Shown here piece by piece: positions 33,566 to 45,357 of a DNA stretch of 64,000 nt (positions are counted from its first letter, which is position 1; each line of letters opens with the position of its first letter). Where the stretch lies: positions 321,123,925 through 321,187,924 of the forward strand of contig CM041776.1 in the NCBI GenBank assembly GCA_023374045.1. Reading direction: 5' to 3'. The notes under the pieces are model-generated. The model saw only the letters and a program-made list of their open reading frames with translations. It was not told the DNA's origin and did not search any database. Position numbers and translations under genes: made by a program. The DNA comes from Limonium bicolor (lineage: Eukaryota; Streptophyta; Magnoliopsida; Caryophyllales; Plumbaginaceae).

Positions 33566-35963
33566 ACAGACTAAAAACCCTACTGTAGAAGGAGGAGAAC
33601 TAGCCAGCCGACGACTCCCATCTTCCTCGTTCTTGATCGGTCTCAAGTCCTCCCTCGATCATCTTCTTTCTCGGTTTTACTCCCGTCTCCACTCTCCTTC
33701 ATCCCATCTCCATTTTTTTCATCTCAGAAAACCCAAACGCTTCTCCAGATCTTCATGAACAATCGCCATAAACAAAAGAACTCAAAACCTTTCCGATTCG
33801 ATCTCGATGACGTTTTATTTCATTCTCCAGCCACATTCGAATTTTCAAAAGCACCATCGAGACCAAGAACTTCCTCCTCCGTCGAAAACACCACCTTCTC
33901 TTCAAACCTTCACTAGTCTACTGCCTAGTTTGAAATCGTCTCCATTGATCGACTCATCTCCAAGCCAGAAAAGCGTAAGGCTAGTTTCACCTCCGGCGGT
34001 TCTGGTTCTACTCTTTCCCACTCGTTTCTGTCCCTCTTCTCATTTCATGTTGATTTCTTCGCCAAATGAGCCAAACTGGCGATGGCTAAAGATGTGAGCG
34101 TATGAGATGTGGTTTTACCGGAAATGTATTTCCGATGTTCATGCCGACCCATTCGTCTCGACCCTTGTTTTCGATACCCTCATTTCCTCTGCTTGCATGG
34201 TATTTCACTATATTTTCCTGTTATATTTTTGCCAGTCGTTACATATGAGCATCGTTGGAAGCTAGACCCGCGTTGGTTTGATTGTTTGGGAAATCTGGAC
34301 TGCTTCATGCGAAAAGGGAGACACCCTGTCCATGATGGATTTTGGGTTCCACCTTTTTATGCCACTCAGTTTTTTTCTTACCGTGTTGTTTTTCCATATC
34401 GGTAGTCGCTGATTCTTTTTTTCTTGCCAACATACTACCCATCCATTCTGTCATTGCGTGCGGACGAGTTCCATGTTGATGGAATAGATGATTATGAAGT
34501 TTGTACCCATTCGGTATCTGTCTTGTGACTCAGAAAAGAGATATACAGTGACAATTTTGTATAACCCCGCTATTGTTGCTGATTGTTCGACGATGGATAG
34601 AGTGAACTTATGTTCAGGCCTTCATCTTTGTTTAGCTCTATTCGGTCTGTTACAGATTCGAAGAAACTGAGGACTACAACAGTTTCTCTCATGTTTTAGT
34701 TCATTTTCTGCCTAGAGGGGTTTATCCCTCTCGTTTTCCTTCTGCACTGTTCGTTCATTCAACTCCAGTTTGAATATGACTTCATCACTGACAATTCCTT
34801 TTTGTGCACATCTTGCAACTTAGGCAGGTCTGAACAGAGGATGATAGTTGCCTCTATGAGCTTCTGGTTTTGTTTTTCCTCTCTACATTCTTCCTGTACA
34901 TTTGCTTGTGTTTACTTCCTAATTCGTTTATGCCCTTTGCGCCTGTTTAGGCTCTTGCAGGATGTCTCTGGCTGCAATACAAATTTGGACTCAGATTCTG
35001 TCAGTATTCGAGTCTGCCATGCTTGATCAGATGGAAACACTACTCCTCCTTGTCAATACATACTCACACCGTTCTTAACCTTTTTTTCCTTTGCTTGCTG
35101 ATATCCCGGTTGTATGTGTAAATCTGATTGATTCGGTTTGGTTTTGTCTGTGTTGTCTTTTGTTTTTATTTTCTTCACAGGAGACTTACTCATCTTCGTT
35201 TCGGTACGTAAGCTCAACTGATTAATCTTTGATATCTCTGGATCTAGGTGTTGTGCTTCATGTGTATCTGCATAATATTTATCTTGTATGCACTCGATAA
35301 TCTGTTAATAGGGCCGTGAGTACCCTTCACATGCTATGACTTTTTAAAATTCATGCAACGCGTTTGAATAGGTTGTGATGAGTATGTCCGTTTAGTTGAC
35401 TAACAGAGGATTTGACTTAGAACCTTTGCTTGATCATTAACGTGATAAACAAGAGAGACCTCTCAGAACTTGACCAATAATGCAATGCCATTCGCTGCTT
35501 GCCAATTTGATTTTGCTGTTCATTCTGATTTTTGTTTCATTCTCTCAACCTGTAAATATTGTCTTAATATTGTCTTACATCTGTTTCTTTGTAATTAATC
35601 ATTTAAACTCTTGTAGTATTTCTAACTAAGCCCTAGTTATTAGTCCTTTAGAGCCAAGCCTTTAGGATAGTGGGTGTCCCTTGGCACTTAGTGGGTCATG
35701 TGTCCTTCTTGGTCAAGGTGACACCCTATACCCTAAAATACACATCTAAAAATATGTATATATGTAGGTAATGAACTTTTCCTTTCAAACCAAAAAAATT
35801 CCTCCAAACACCCATCCCCTCTCTCCACATCCTATCCAGAATTGTCTCTCAAATTTTCATGTTTTCATCACTGTGTATAAAAACAAACCTTTAACCCTCA
35901 CTTGTTTTCTTTTAAAATTTGATTCAAAAAGCCCAAAAAATAAAAATTGCATTACCCAATCTC

Positions 35964-36235
35964 GGCCCAAACCACATTCGGCCCACAATCCAAGCCCAAC
36001 GCCCTCGGCCCACAATCCAAGCCCAATGCCCTCGGTCCACAAACCAACCCAATCTCGGCCCATCAGCCCAAGTCGGCCCATTAACCCAATCCGGCCCAAG
36101 TCCATAAACCCGGCCCATTACCCAAGTCCATAACCAAAGTTTACCCAAGTCCATAAACCAAAGTTGGCCCAAGTCCACACAAGTCAAACCAAGCCCACAC
36201 AAGTCAAAACAAGCCCAATCCCAAAAGTTGGCCCA
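35964..36235 (+). repeat. GGCCCA/AGCCCA motif array, LTR 1
   Basis: Nine GGCCCA and about six AGCCCA sites lie within 272 bp, in irregular repeats such as CGGCCCACAATCCAAGCCCA and GGCCCAAGTCCATAAACC. The complement TGGGC(C/T) is the plant site II motif bound by TCP factors. Equivalent arrays are at about 48501-48775 and 61037-61310. Confidence 0.8.
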
Positions 36236-36254
36236 AGTCCACAAATGTCAAACC

Positions 36255-36457
36255 TTGACCAAAAACGTTGACCTTGACCAAAAACATTGACCTTGACCAA
36301 AAACGTTGACCTTGACCAAAACGTTGACCTTGACCAAAACGTTGACCTTGACAAAACGTTGACCTTGACCAAAACGTTGACCTTGACCAAAAACGTTGAC
36401 TGAAAATGTTGACCTTGACCAAAATGTTGACTTTGACCAAAAATGTTGACCTTGACC
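36255..36457 (+). repeat. TTGACC (W-box) minisatellite, LTR 1
   Basis: An 18-19-bp unit, GTTGACCTTGACCAAAAAC with one or two A's fewer in some copies, gives 22 TTGAC sites in 203 bp; 21 of them fit the W-box core TTGAC(C/T) recognised by WRKY factors. On the minus strand the unit is open in all three frames and creates periodic frames at 36184-36483 that are not genes. Confidence 0.88.
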
Positions 36458-36944
36458 CAACTTAGACTTAACTCGAAATTCAATCTAGTTCAAGCCTGAA
36501 CCTCAATCCAAACCGAACCTATTTCATCAAGCTCAATTCAACTCAAACCCAAATACATTTCATCCAATCCACACTCACTTGTAAATTCCTTTCAAAATCT
36601 AAAAGCCCAAAAAGAATTTCAAAACAATCTTTTTATTAGAGTCTCATCAAGTTTTCAAAGAAACCATTTTGTGGAATTTAAAAAGGAAAAACTCTTCTCA
36701 CATAACAGAAAACTCTTCTCTATTGCAGAAAGTCCTTCTCACATATACAGAAAGTTTTCTCCTAAAAACCTTTCTCAAAATCAGTGTTTCTTCATCGAGA
36801 ATTCCGAACAACTTTCAAAGTTTTCTAACTTAGTTTTCAAATCCAAATAAATTGTTTTCGGGGAGCAAGAAATGTCTAACCCCTTCAAAACATTTCCTCT
36901 ATGGTTAGAACATCACTTGTCTTCCTTCCCAAAATAAAAATCCG

Positions 36945-37097
36945 AGGCGGGGCACTGTGGTTATAACCTTCCCTTGTCGCAGTCTGGATCTCTTTAGGCG
37001 GGGCATTAGGGTGACAAACCTCCCCTGATTGCAGCCTAGATTTTTACAAGGCAGGGTGCTAGGGAAGTAACGACCTCCTAGTTGCAGCCGGGATTTT
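36945..37097 (+). repeat. triplicated 51-53-bp GC-rich unit, LTR 1
   Basis: Units start at 36945, 36996 and 37049 with AGGCGGGGC(A/T), each followed by a variable middle, CCTCCC or CCTTCCC, and (T)GCAGYCTGGAT-like ends. The copies are diverged. The same triplet is at 49480-49632 and 61998-62150. Confidence 0.75.
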
Positions 37098-38303
37098 AGA
37101 ATCGTCTAACTCCCTTCCATTCGATTTCAATGTTTTCGGTTTTAACATTTTAAAAATCGGGAGTTAGAGACGTTATTAGGGTTGAACGAGAACATCTCAT
37201 TCATGGTGTTTCTCTCTAAATCCTATTTTCGACATAAATTCATTGCCCCATCTTTCGAGCCTTGGCACTTACCATCAATTAAGTGTCATGTTCGAGGGGT
37301 ACATAGGGTAATCCCTCGGGATTATCCGCCCTTTTACAACAAAAATGATTTTTCGGTTTTAAAACTTTAAGAGAGACAATTCTGAATAAACCAATCCAAC
37401 CCTTCCATTAAAGCTCTAAGACCCATAAACACTTCTCATTCCTCCTCTGAACCAGCTCTAAGTCACATATGACCTCCAATTCCTGAAGGCTCTCAGAAAT
37501 CTGAAACATCTTCAAAATCCGAACACCTGTAAACCAAGCATCCTCTTCCATACTCGATCGTTTTGAAAACTCAAGTTTCTCTTCAACACTACTTAAAACA
37601 CTCACTCAAAACACTCCCCCTTCAAAAACAAAAACCCGCCCCACCACTCAACCTCAAATCCGAACTTCGCATACACAAAAAACTCCTCAAATCAACCAAA
37701 TGATCCAAATACCCTTGACTCCACCAAAAATGACCAAAATGCCCTTTTACTCCTCAAAACTCCCATCATCCTCTTAAAACTGGGAAAGCCGAAACAACCT
37801 CAAACCATTCAAAACAATCAAAACCAACTTCGAGACCAGCCTATTTTTCAAGATTCCTCGAAATCATCTGCTCCTCAATCCACACTCAATCCCGTCCTTT
37901 GGCTTTAATTGAATCTCTTTAACAAGGTTTTGAAAGAAGGCAATCCCGACAATTGGAGACCGAGATTTTCTGGGCACCAATCCAAAGTTGTGGTCGTTGC
38001 CACTTCTAAGGGGTGTAACCCAGTGCGAACCCACACAGAATCTCTAGTATGATCAGATAAGTCCCTATCCATAGGCGATAAATTCAGAGTCAACCAACGG
38101 TTCTTAGAACCCTCCTTCCCTTCCTTCCTAGTATCTTAGGTTAAACTAGGTGGCGACTCCTAGTCAATTTCCGCCCTTAGGGCATAAGTCCGCGTGGAGC
38201 CCATTGAGAGCAGGTGATGTGCACACTTGCACTCCCCATTATGCTTTCTGGGAAAGACGGACGACTTAGTAGGTATTTGAGGGATGCCAAGAATAACGGG
38301 TTT

Positions 38304-38322
38304 CCACCCTCCACAGAATGGC
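38304..38322 (+). repeat. relic LTR-end/PBS junction inside LTR 1
   Basis: CCACCCTCCACAGAATGGC duplicates the true LTR end plus primer-site start at 38389-38407 but continues into AAATATT. A second PBS-like TGGCGACTC lies at 38151. Equivalents are at 50790-50808 and 63334-63352. Confidence 0.7.
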
Positions 38323-38402
38323 AAATATTTAGGATCTAGACTTCTTAGTTAGACCATATTTAGATGGACCCCCCTCATACCGAAAAATCACCCTCCACAG
38401 AA

Positions 38403-38420
38403 TGGCGACTCTGCTGGGGA
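38403..38420 (+). promoter_or_regulatory. primer binding site, unit 1
   Basis: TGGCGACTCTGCTGGGGA begins 3 nt after the LTR end. From memory the 3' end of plant tRNA-Arg(ACG) would pair with it with about two mismatches. A tRNA-Arg primer is a feature of Ogre-type elements. Confidence 0.75.
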
Positions 38421-40401
38421 AAACTTGAGTAAGTTTTTCTCAAACTCAAGGAAGACTGAACTCCATACAAGATTGTCAGGATTTCCCCACTTCTTTCAAA
38501 ACCTTCAAGAGATTCATTTCAAAGCCTCTAGGATTATTCTACTCCACACTCAGAGTGTGTATCTGATGAGGACAGATAGGACTTGATAGATCCTCAACAA
38601 ACTTTGCAACAATTGGGTTAATAATTAGCTCACGATTAGAAAGAGACACTTAGGATTGAATGAAGCTAACTTCCCTTTAGGCTAATAAACAACCAAATTG
38701 GAATTATCACCTTCAAGACAAACATTTAGTAAATAGGTTGGTGCTAACTTCCCTACTTTACTTATAAGTTGTATGATTGTGGGGTGCATTGGTTGGGTAG
38801 CTTAGGACATGCATTCCTCTGTGTCACCCGCTATATTCACGAGTCACGGGATGCCGATCGGTCCACGATTGATTCCCCATGAGTCGGGTCATTCATTTGA
38901 ATGGTTATACCCATGGGGCGAGATGGTCATCGACCTACGCCTTGATACTCATGATCCAAATATATCCTCCATTATCCGAGTCTAAGCCAGCATATAGTGA
39001 ACCATGAGCCTTCAGTGTCCAGCTGCCTGATTCGGTGTCTAGGACGGGTTTTACGGAGAGTCACCCCCTTGTATGCCGCCTGTCTGACCACCCTTCTGCC
39101 TTACCCTGAAGATTGCATGGGCTCAGTTCTCCATTGTTCCTCTGCACCACGGGTGTCTCTAAAGCCCAATGTCACGCTACACGTCCATAGAGGATCCCGT
39201 ATTTACCGGATACCCATACATGGCACAACGTAGTCAGTGAATAATTTGGACTTTAGACACACCTGACCGTACAGATGACGAGAGACCCGTTCCCATGCAG
39301 TACTTCCCCGAGTTTCCCGAAAAGTGAGTATGTTGTGATAATCCTCGGCCGTGGCTCGTGTGACTGTATCACTTCGGGTATCCCGACCTTTCGAACTTAA
39401 GCACTCCGGTCTTTCTTAATGACGTGCCCCACAAGGCATAACAGAGATAAATCCGAGAGATGAACAGTGAAGGGACGACGGTTCCCCCGGTGGTATGGAA
39501 GCATTGATTGACCTGGAAGGTGATTATCCCAATCATTCACACTCAGCTCCAAAAAAATCAGCCACAATTTTATTTTGCACTTACATCTATGTGTGATCAT
39601 GTTTCAAATTGGCAAAGAAAAAGTTCGAACACTCCAATGAAATATCTTCAGAGTCGTCCATCTCGAATGATTTAAAAAAAATGATCTTCAAATTTGTTAT
39701 TTCCAAAACAGTTTCCAAAATCGGTTTCAATCAAAGTCTTCCAGAAAACAAACTTTATCAAGCAGTTTGCAAAGAACAAATTTCAAAAATCTACTGTTTA
39801 CAAATGATTTTCAAACAATGTTTTTCACAAATGTTTTTTTCCAAAACTAGTCTCTAAAATAGCTTTCAAAATCCATTTTTTGCAAACGAGTTTCAAATAG
39901 CATTTCTCACAGATGTTGTTTCGAAATAGCATTTCTCACAAACGTATTTCAAAATAAATGATTTAGTCCCCATGTTGTGACCTGTTATTTTTGAAGTTCA
40001 ACCCACCTTCAAGAGCAGCGGTCATTACCGTGGAGCGTACTAGTCATTCTGTGTTTTCACAAAAGTGGTGGATTTTCACATAAGATTTAGTGCTCGATCA
40101 TTCACTTTTCCTTTCTCAAAATATTCCCCATTCCTCTCGTCAGAGCAAGTGGAGCAGCATGAAGATCGACTACGCGGGTCAAGCTGAAAGCCAGAAGCGT
40201 ACCAACCCGTGGAGCTAGCCGCGTGACATGAAGACTATCACCAACCGTCTAAATATAAAATCAGAAGTGTACCAACCCGGGTCAAGCGACATGAAGATTA
40301 GGAACACCTGTTCAAGTTCAAACTGTGAAAATCAGAAGAACACCAACTCGTTTTGTTTGATCACAGTACTGCTTCGCTGCAATAGCCTGACAACCGGTAA
40401 A

Positions 40402-40520
40402 GAGCCCCAAGACGAGCGAGCAGCCGGCCTAGAGCCCGAAGACGAGCGAGCAGCCGGCCTAGAGCCTGAAGACGATCGAGCAGCCGACCAAGAGCCGAAG
40501 ACAAGCGTGAGCAGTCTGCC
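40402..40520 (+). repeat. 30-bp minisatellite, internal region 1
   Basis: Three full units of GAGCC(C/T)GAAGACGAGCGAGCAG followed by CCGGCCTA, and a partial fourth. In one frame each unit reads EPEDERAAGL. The frame continues only to about 126 codons and changes in the sister copy, so it is probably not a protein. Confidence 0.85.
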
Positions 40521-43216
40521 AGAATTCAGAAGACGGACCAGAAGAGTTCAGAATATGTTTAGCTCGAAATTCCCCCTTTTAATGACTTTTAGGATTGATG
40601 ATGTATAGGTTTTTCCCTATGTTTCTTTTCTCGCTTGTCCATTTCTGAATAGATTACATGTATAGGTTTATACATCCCCTTCGCGTTTATTTAGATCAAC
40701 GTGTATAGGGTTCCCCACTCCCTATTTTATTTGCGAATGACAAGCGTCAGAATCCATATTGAGAGAATCCACCACTTTGAAAACACGCGTTTCAAAATTG
40801 TTTTTCCAAACTTGGTTTCTTTTGGCATGCACGTATAATGAAAGAACGAATGAGGTACGACCCCTCACGGTTACATATTCATAAATCGCTTTATGGGGTG
40901 AAAATTCATGGTATCTACGGAAGGGGTCCCCTAAACAAACACACCAATAAATACAACAAGCACAAAGCAAACCGCATGCATTGCATTCATTACAAAAGTC
41001 CATGCATTCTTGGTCAGTTCAAATTCGTCAAACATATGCAAGTCCTGTCCACCTCAAAAAATTGCATAATCATGTGTTTTTTTTTGTCACCACACTATAT
41101 ACCAGCTTTCATCCCAATATCTCGACCGCTAGAGCCCGATCTCAGTGGGATAGAAAAGAAAACCGAGTTCAAACCTCTCCCAATCAAAATCACCATGCAC
41201 GACAGTGACTAAAAGGGAAAGAGCATGTCATACTGTGGGGCCACCATGCGGGAGTTATCACTCCCTAAAAATTCGAAATCCAGGAGCCAACCACCAGCCC
41301 AACCTCGCTTGAGAATCACTAACCTGACAGCAACCCCGACAGCTACACCCTTCAAGGCCAATAGTAACGGAATGAGCTTCATGGGGCTGAATTCGACTCA
41401 AGCGAGACTAGGTGTAGCCTTACCATGCATGCATTGCATCCAAAACGAAAAAACACAAAAAAAAACACATTCAGTAAAAATCCAAAGTCAGCCATCTTCA
41501 TTCGTCATTTTCAACATTTCATGCATCCTATACATAGTAATTCCATATTACCACAATACGTCACATGGTAGATAATCACATTTGCATACTCCCATATCGA
41601 AATGACATCTTCGGGAAAATCGTGTGAGAGATTGTTTGAATAGAGTGCGTGAACCGCTAAACTCTCGACCCGTCAACGAACACTAGGGTCCAATCAAAAT
41701 TAGCACCACAAACCAAGTGAGTAGTGTGCAAAGAGCGGTATTTTCTCTTGAATTTCGATTGAGTGTTTTGGACGATCTATCGAGCGATGAGGGAAGGTAG
41801 AGAGATCCAACGGAGGTAAAACCATGAGTGACTTGTGCTTTCCTTTAGCACATGGAGAGGCATGATTGAAAGTGAGATCAATGTCGATAAACAGGATACT
41901 AACTGTGATTCATGCAAAGATCCGAGAATAGTAAGAAAACAATCTCTAACTAATGAGAATGACGAGGCACTTGGGATCAAAAATCTCCACAAAACCAAAG
42001 AGCTTCAACTGCCCTCAACATAATCCCTTAGTGAGCCCCGCTGAGCTTTTCATGATAAACTTTTTCTACGAACTCCACAACATGCCACCTGACATATACA
42101 GACTTACCTTTACAATAGAGGAGCTCGAAGGAGCCGGAGCCATGGCCCCTCCCCACCATCTTTCATAAACACAATAAATGAAATGTTTGAAGAAATCAGT
42201 GAGTCAATGCAACTCCAAAGCCAAACGCCAAAAAAGAGCACCAAAAATGTTCAAGAAGATCGATGAGTCGATGCAACTCCAAAGCGAGAGCCAGAATACG
42301 AAGTATAGAATGCTTGAGAAAGTCGATGAGCCAAATACAATTTCCAAAACACCCAACATGAGAGGAAAGTTCAAATCGTACGCCAGAAGAGGCAAGAAGG
42401 AAATCCAAACCAAAAGACCAATGAGTCTCGCAGAAACCAACAAAAGGTTATCAAAAACCGGCGTAATCATTCACCCATGGCAAAGGCGAAACTATCCTCT
42501 ATTTCACAAAAGCTCCATATCTCCCAAACAAATCCTCCAGTCCCATGTGACAATACATCATACCCCTCAGCCCCGTTATAACCCAATAAAAGACCTCTGA
42601 CTCGTTAGTTGATGAGTGTTAACCGAAAGTATCGGATCTGAAGCATGAATCATAAGCTTCGTGCTTGTTCAACATGTCCCACCTCATAACACAAGGACTA
42701 TGAGCGAATGAGTGTGACCTTACCCTACGAGTCTTATGAGTGCGAGTAATCTCCAATCTAAGCACCAAATCATAAACAACCTACGCCATTGCAGGTGAGA
42801 ATTTTGTAAGGATCGGAAAGTCCAAAACCTCGAAAAGAAATTCTAGGGAAAATACTGCTCCGAGCATCGAGAGTATCATTGCACCATTAGCACACACATC
42901 TACGCTCACTAGAGATTGACCCACATCCCTCCATGAGAGGAAAGTGATTCACGCATTATAGTTCAACAATCACTCAAGATCGAACCAAAGATTTCTTATA
43001 TTCGTAAACCTCATAGTAATAGAGATAGGACCATACCTTCTCTCAAAAAACACCACATACGCATCTGCATCGCATCTAGCATTTAATGTCTGCATACATC
43101 GTAATAACTTCATCTCATCAACATCCGACCGGTAAGAACTATGCCTAGTCTCGCTGAAGGGGACTTCAGTTGCAGTTGTTGAAGCGTAACCTTTGGTCAA
43201 AAGAAATCAGAAACTG

Positions 43217-44072
43217 TGGCTGTCGGGAGCCATACGAAGATCTTCCCAGTTATCCCCTTGTCATACTCGAGTCTCATCGTCATCACTCCCAAAGCCAAGC
43301 TGGAGCCATGCGGGAGCCATCCTCAAAACTTTGAGACCATCCCTAAAGCTACACAGGAGCCATCCGAATAGTTTGAGAACAATACGAGAGCCTTCTCAAA
43401 ATTATGTCGGAGCCCATTTCGTCACCAAGACCTTGCCGTGAAAAGTTTCGAACTACGTATGGTCTGATCTCAATACGAAATTGAGTACGTAGGCAGCCCG
43501 CCCAGGGTGCGACCACTTCACAGGCGAAAGTTCCCTTTTCTTCCTCGCCATCACCAATGGAGCCATCTTCATAGCCCTTCCCCGAGCCATCCTGAGCCAC
43601 CCTGGAGCCATCTTGAGGAAATCCCGAAGTCATAACCGGACCGAAGCCATCCATCAATGACCAAAAGTTATCAACCACCCAAAATGCATCAACACAACAC
43701 AATCCACCAATCACATCAACCCACCATTTGACTCAAAATCCAAAACAAATGAAACCCACCAACCATCCCCAAAATCTCAATCCGAATCAAAACCCCAACC
43801 ATCCCGAAAATCTTAATTCAAATCGAAACCACCAACCATCCCAGAGCCGTTGCTCACAAGGGAATCACAAATCAAACCGGAGCCATCTGACCGCACGCGG
43901 AGCCATCCGATCATACCGGAGCCCTCAAATCATATCGAAGTCACCTAATCATATCGAAACCGTCGAGTTCTCAAAGTCACTCATTAAAAAAACCATCAAT
44001 TCAAAGACCATTGCGAAATCATCAAACCAAAACAAAAAAAAAAAACTCAGGAGCCATACCGGAGCCATCTCG
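43217..44072 (+). repeat. dispersed GGAGCCATC motifs, internal region 1
   Basis: About a dozen GGAGCCAT(C) sites and further GAGCCATC variants, irregularly spaced. The same nonamer, GGAGCCATC, sits immediately before the LTR as part of the polypurine/LTR boundary (45429-45437). The sister region is about 55735-56577. Confidence 0.75.
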
Positions 44073-44335
44073 AAACTCTGGCCAAGAGTTCTATCAAATC
44101 CGAAACTATAGTGCACATCGGCGAGACTGTCAAGCAAAACGAAAGCACAAGTCCCACGCTAACGAAGTCAAGGGCCACATCAACAAAAAACATTCGACTA
44201 TCATCCCTCACAAAGACAACCAAAAAGCATCATCCCGGATCAATCCACAATCAAAGCCATCCTCAAATCAATCTACCACCACAAACAACTTCAGATCAAG
44301 CTTTCACCACAGCGAGTTTCGTACAATCCATCAAA

Positions 44336-45300
44336 GTATTATAGGCTCATCAAAAGTCCTATAGCTAGATATCAAGAGGTCTAGTTGAGGCACTCCTAAG
44401 TCCTCGTACTTTCATCGCATTCTAGGCCCTCTAAGCCCTAGGACTGGATATCAGAGGTCCAGTTGAGGCACTCTTAAGCCCTCGTGCACCTTAAATCAAA
44501 TCGGTTTGTTGGTATTATAGGCTCATCATAATTCCTATAGCTAGATATCAAGAGGTCTAGTTGAGGCACTCCTAAGTCCTCGTACTTTCAATCACATTCT
44601 AGGCCCGTCATAAGCCCTAGGACTGGATATCATAGGTCCCGTTGAGTGCACTCCTAAGCCCTCGTGCACCTTAATCAAATCGGGTTGTTGGTATTATAGG
44701 CTCGTCATAAGTCCTATAGCTAGATATCAAGAGGTCTAGTTGAGGCACTCTAAGTCCTCGTACTTTCAATCGCATTCTAGGCCCGTCATAAGCCCTAGGA
44801 CTGGATATCAAAGGTCCAGTTGAGGCACTCCTAAGCCCTCGTGCACCTTAAATCAAATCGGGTTGTTGGTATTATAGGCTCGTCATAAGTCCTATAGCTA
44901 GATATCAAGAGGTCTAGTTGAGGCACTCCTAAGTCCTCGTACTTCAATCGCATTCTAGGCCCGTCATAAGCCCTAGGACTGGATATCAAGAGGTCCTGTT
45001 GAGGCACTCCTAAGCCCACTCGTGCACTTAAATTAAATCGGGTTGTTGGTATTATAGGCTCGTCATAAGTCCTATAGCTAGATATCAAGAGGTCTAGTTG
45101 AGGCACTCCTAAGTCCTCGTACTCTCAATCGCGCATTCTAGGCCCGTCATAAGCCCAGGACTGGGTATCAAGAGGTCCAGTTGAGGCACTCCTAAGCCCT
45201 CGTGCACCCTAAAAGCAAGCCGGATGTTAGTATCCTAGGCTCATCATAAGTCCTAGGGTTAGATGTCAAGGGTCTAACTGAGGCTCGTCATAAGTCCTCG
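44336..45300 (+). repeat. 180-bp satellite-like array, internal region 1
   Basis: Five units plus a diverged sixth, each made of two related half-units of about 90 bp (TATAGGCTC...AAGTCCTATAGCTAGATATC and CTAGGCCC...AAGCCCTAGGACTGGATATC). Unit starts are near 44336, 44509, 44688, 44868 and 45048. Many single-base indels. It lies just upstream of the 3' hairpin, the place where Tat/Ogre elements often carry tandem repeats. Confidence 0.92.
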
Positions 45301-45357
45301 TACTTCCAATCATATTCATACACTCACGGTCGCATCCCAACGCACCACTAAATCGCA

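Larger units (their letters stand above)
32889..38399 (+). repeat. LTR 1 of the Ogre/Tat-like element
   Basis: 5511 bp, TGTAGACACCAAAAATTCTC ... ACCCTCCACA. In order it contains two tRNA-like promoter pairs, a telobox and TATA-like motif, a CT-rich leader-like stretch, GGCCCA and TTGACC arrays, a triplicated GC-rich unit and a relic LTR-end/PBS copy. It differs from LTRs 2 and 3 by an unrelated-looking block of about 67 bp at 37591-37657. Its small frames recur in the other LTRs with frameshifts, so I call none of them a gene. Confidence 0.92.

Noticed and set aside
33807..35026. Several LTR frames (33807-34097, 34109-34405, 34802-35026) as genes
   Set aside because: Each recurs in LTRs 2 and 3 with different ends and frameshifts, and none has a recognisable domain.
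36184..36483. Periodic minus-strand frames (repeating VKVNVL, GQGQRF or WSRSTF) as repeat proteins
   Set aside because: The 18-bp W-box unit is a multiple of three and lacks stops on this strand, so all three frames stay open. The same happens in LTRs 2 and 3.
40402..40608. EPEDERAAGL repeat protein
   Set aside because: Short frame, no start context, and frame changed in the sister copy. The 30-bp minisatellite explains it.
44336..45300. The 180-bp array as a CRISPR-like or regulatory repeat array
   Set aside because: There are no constant repeats with unique spacers: the whole unit repeats, and the genome is a plant.
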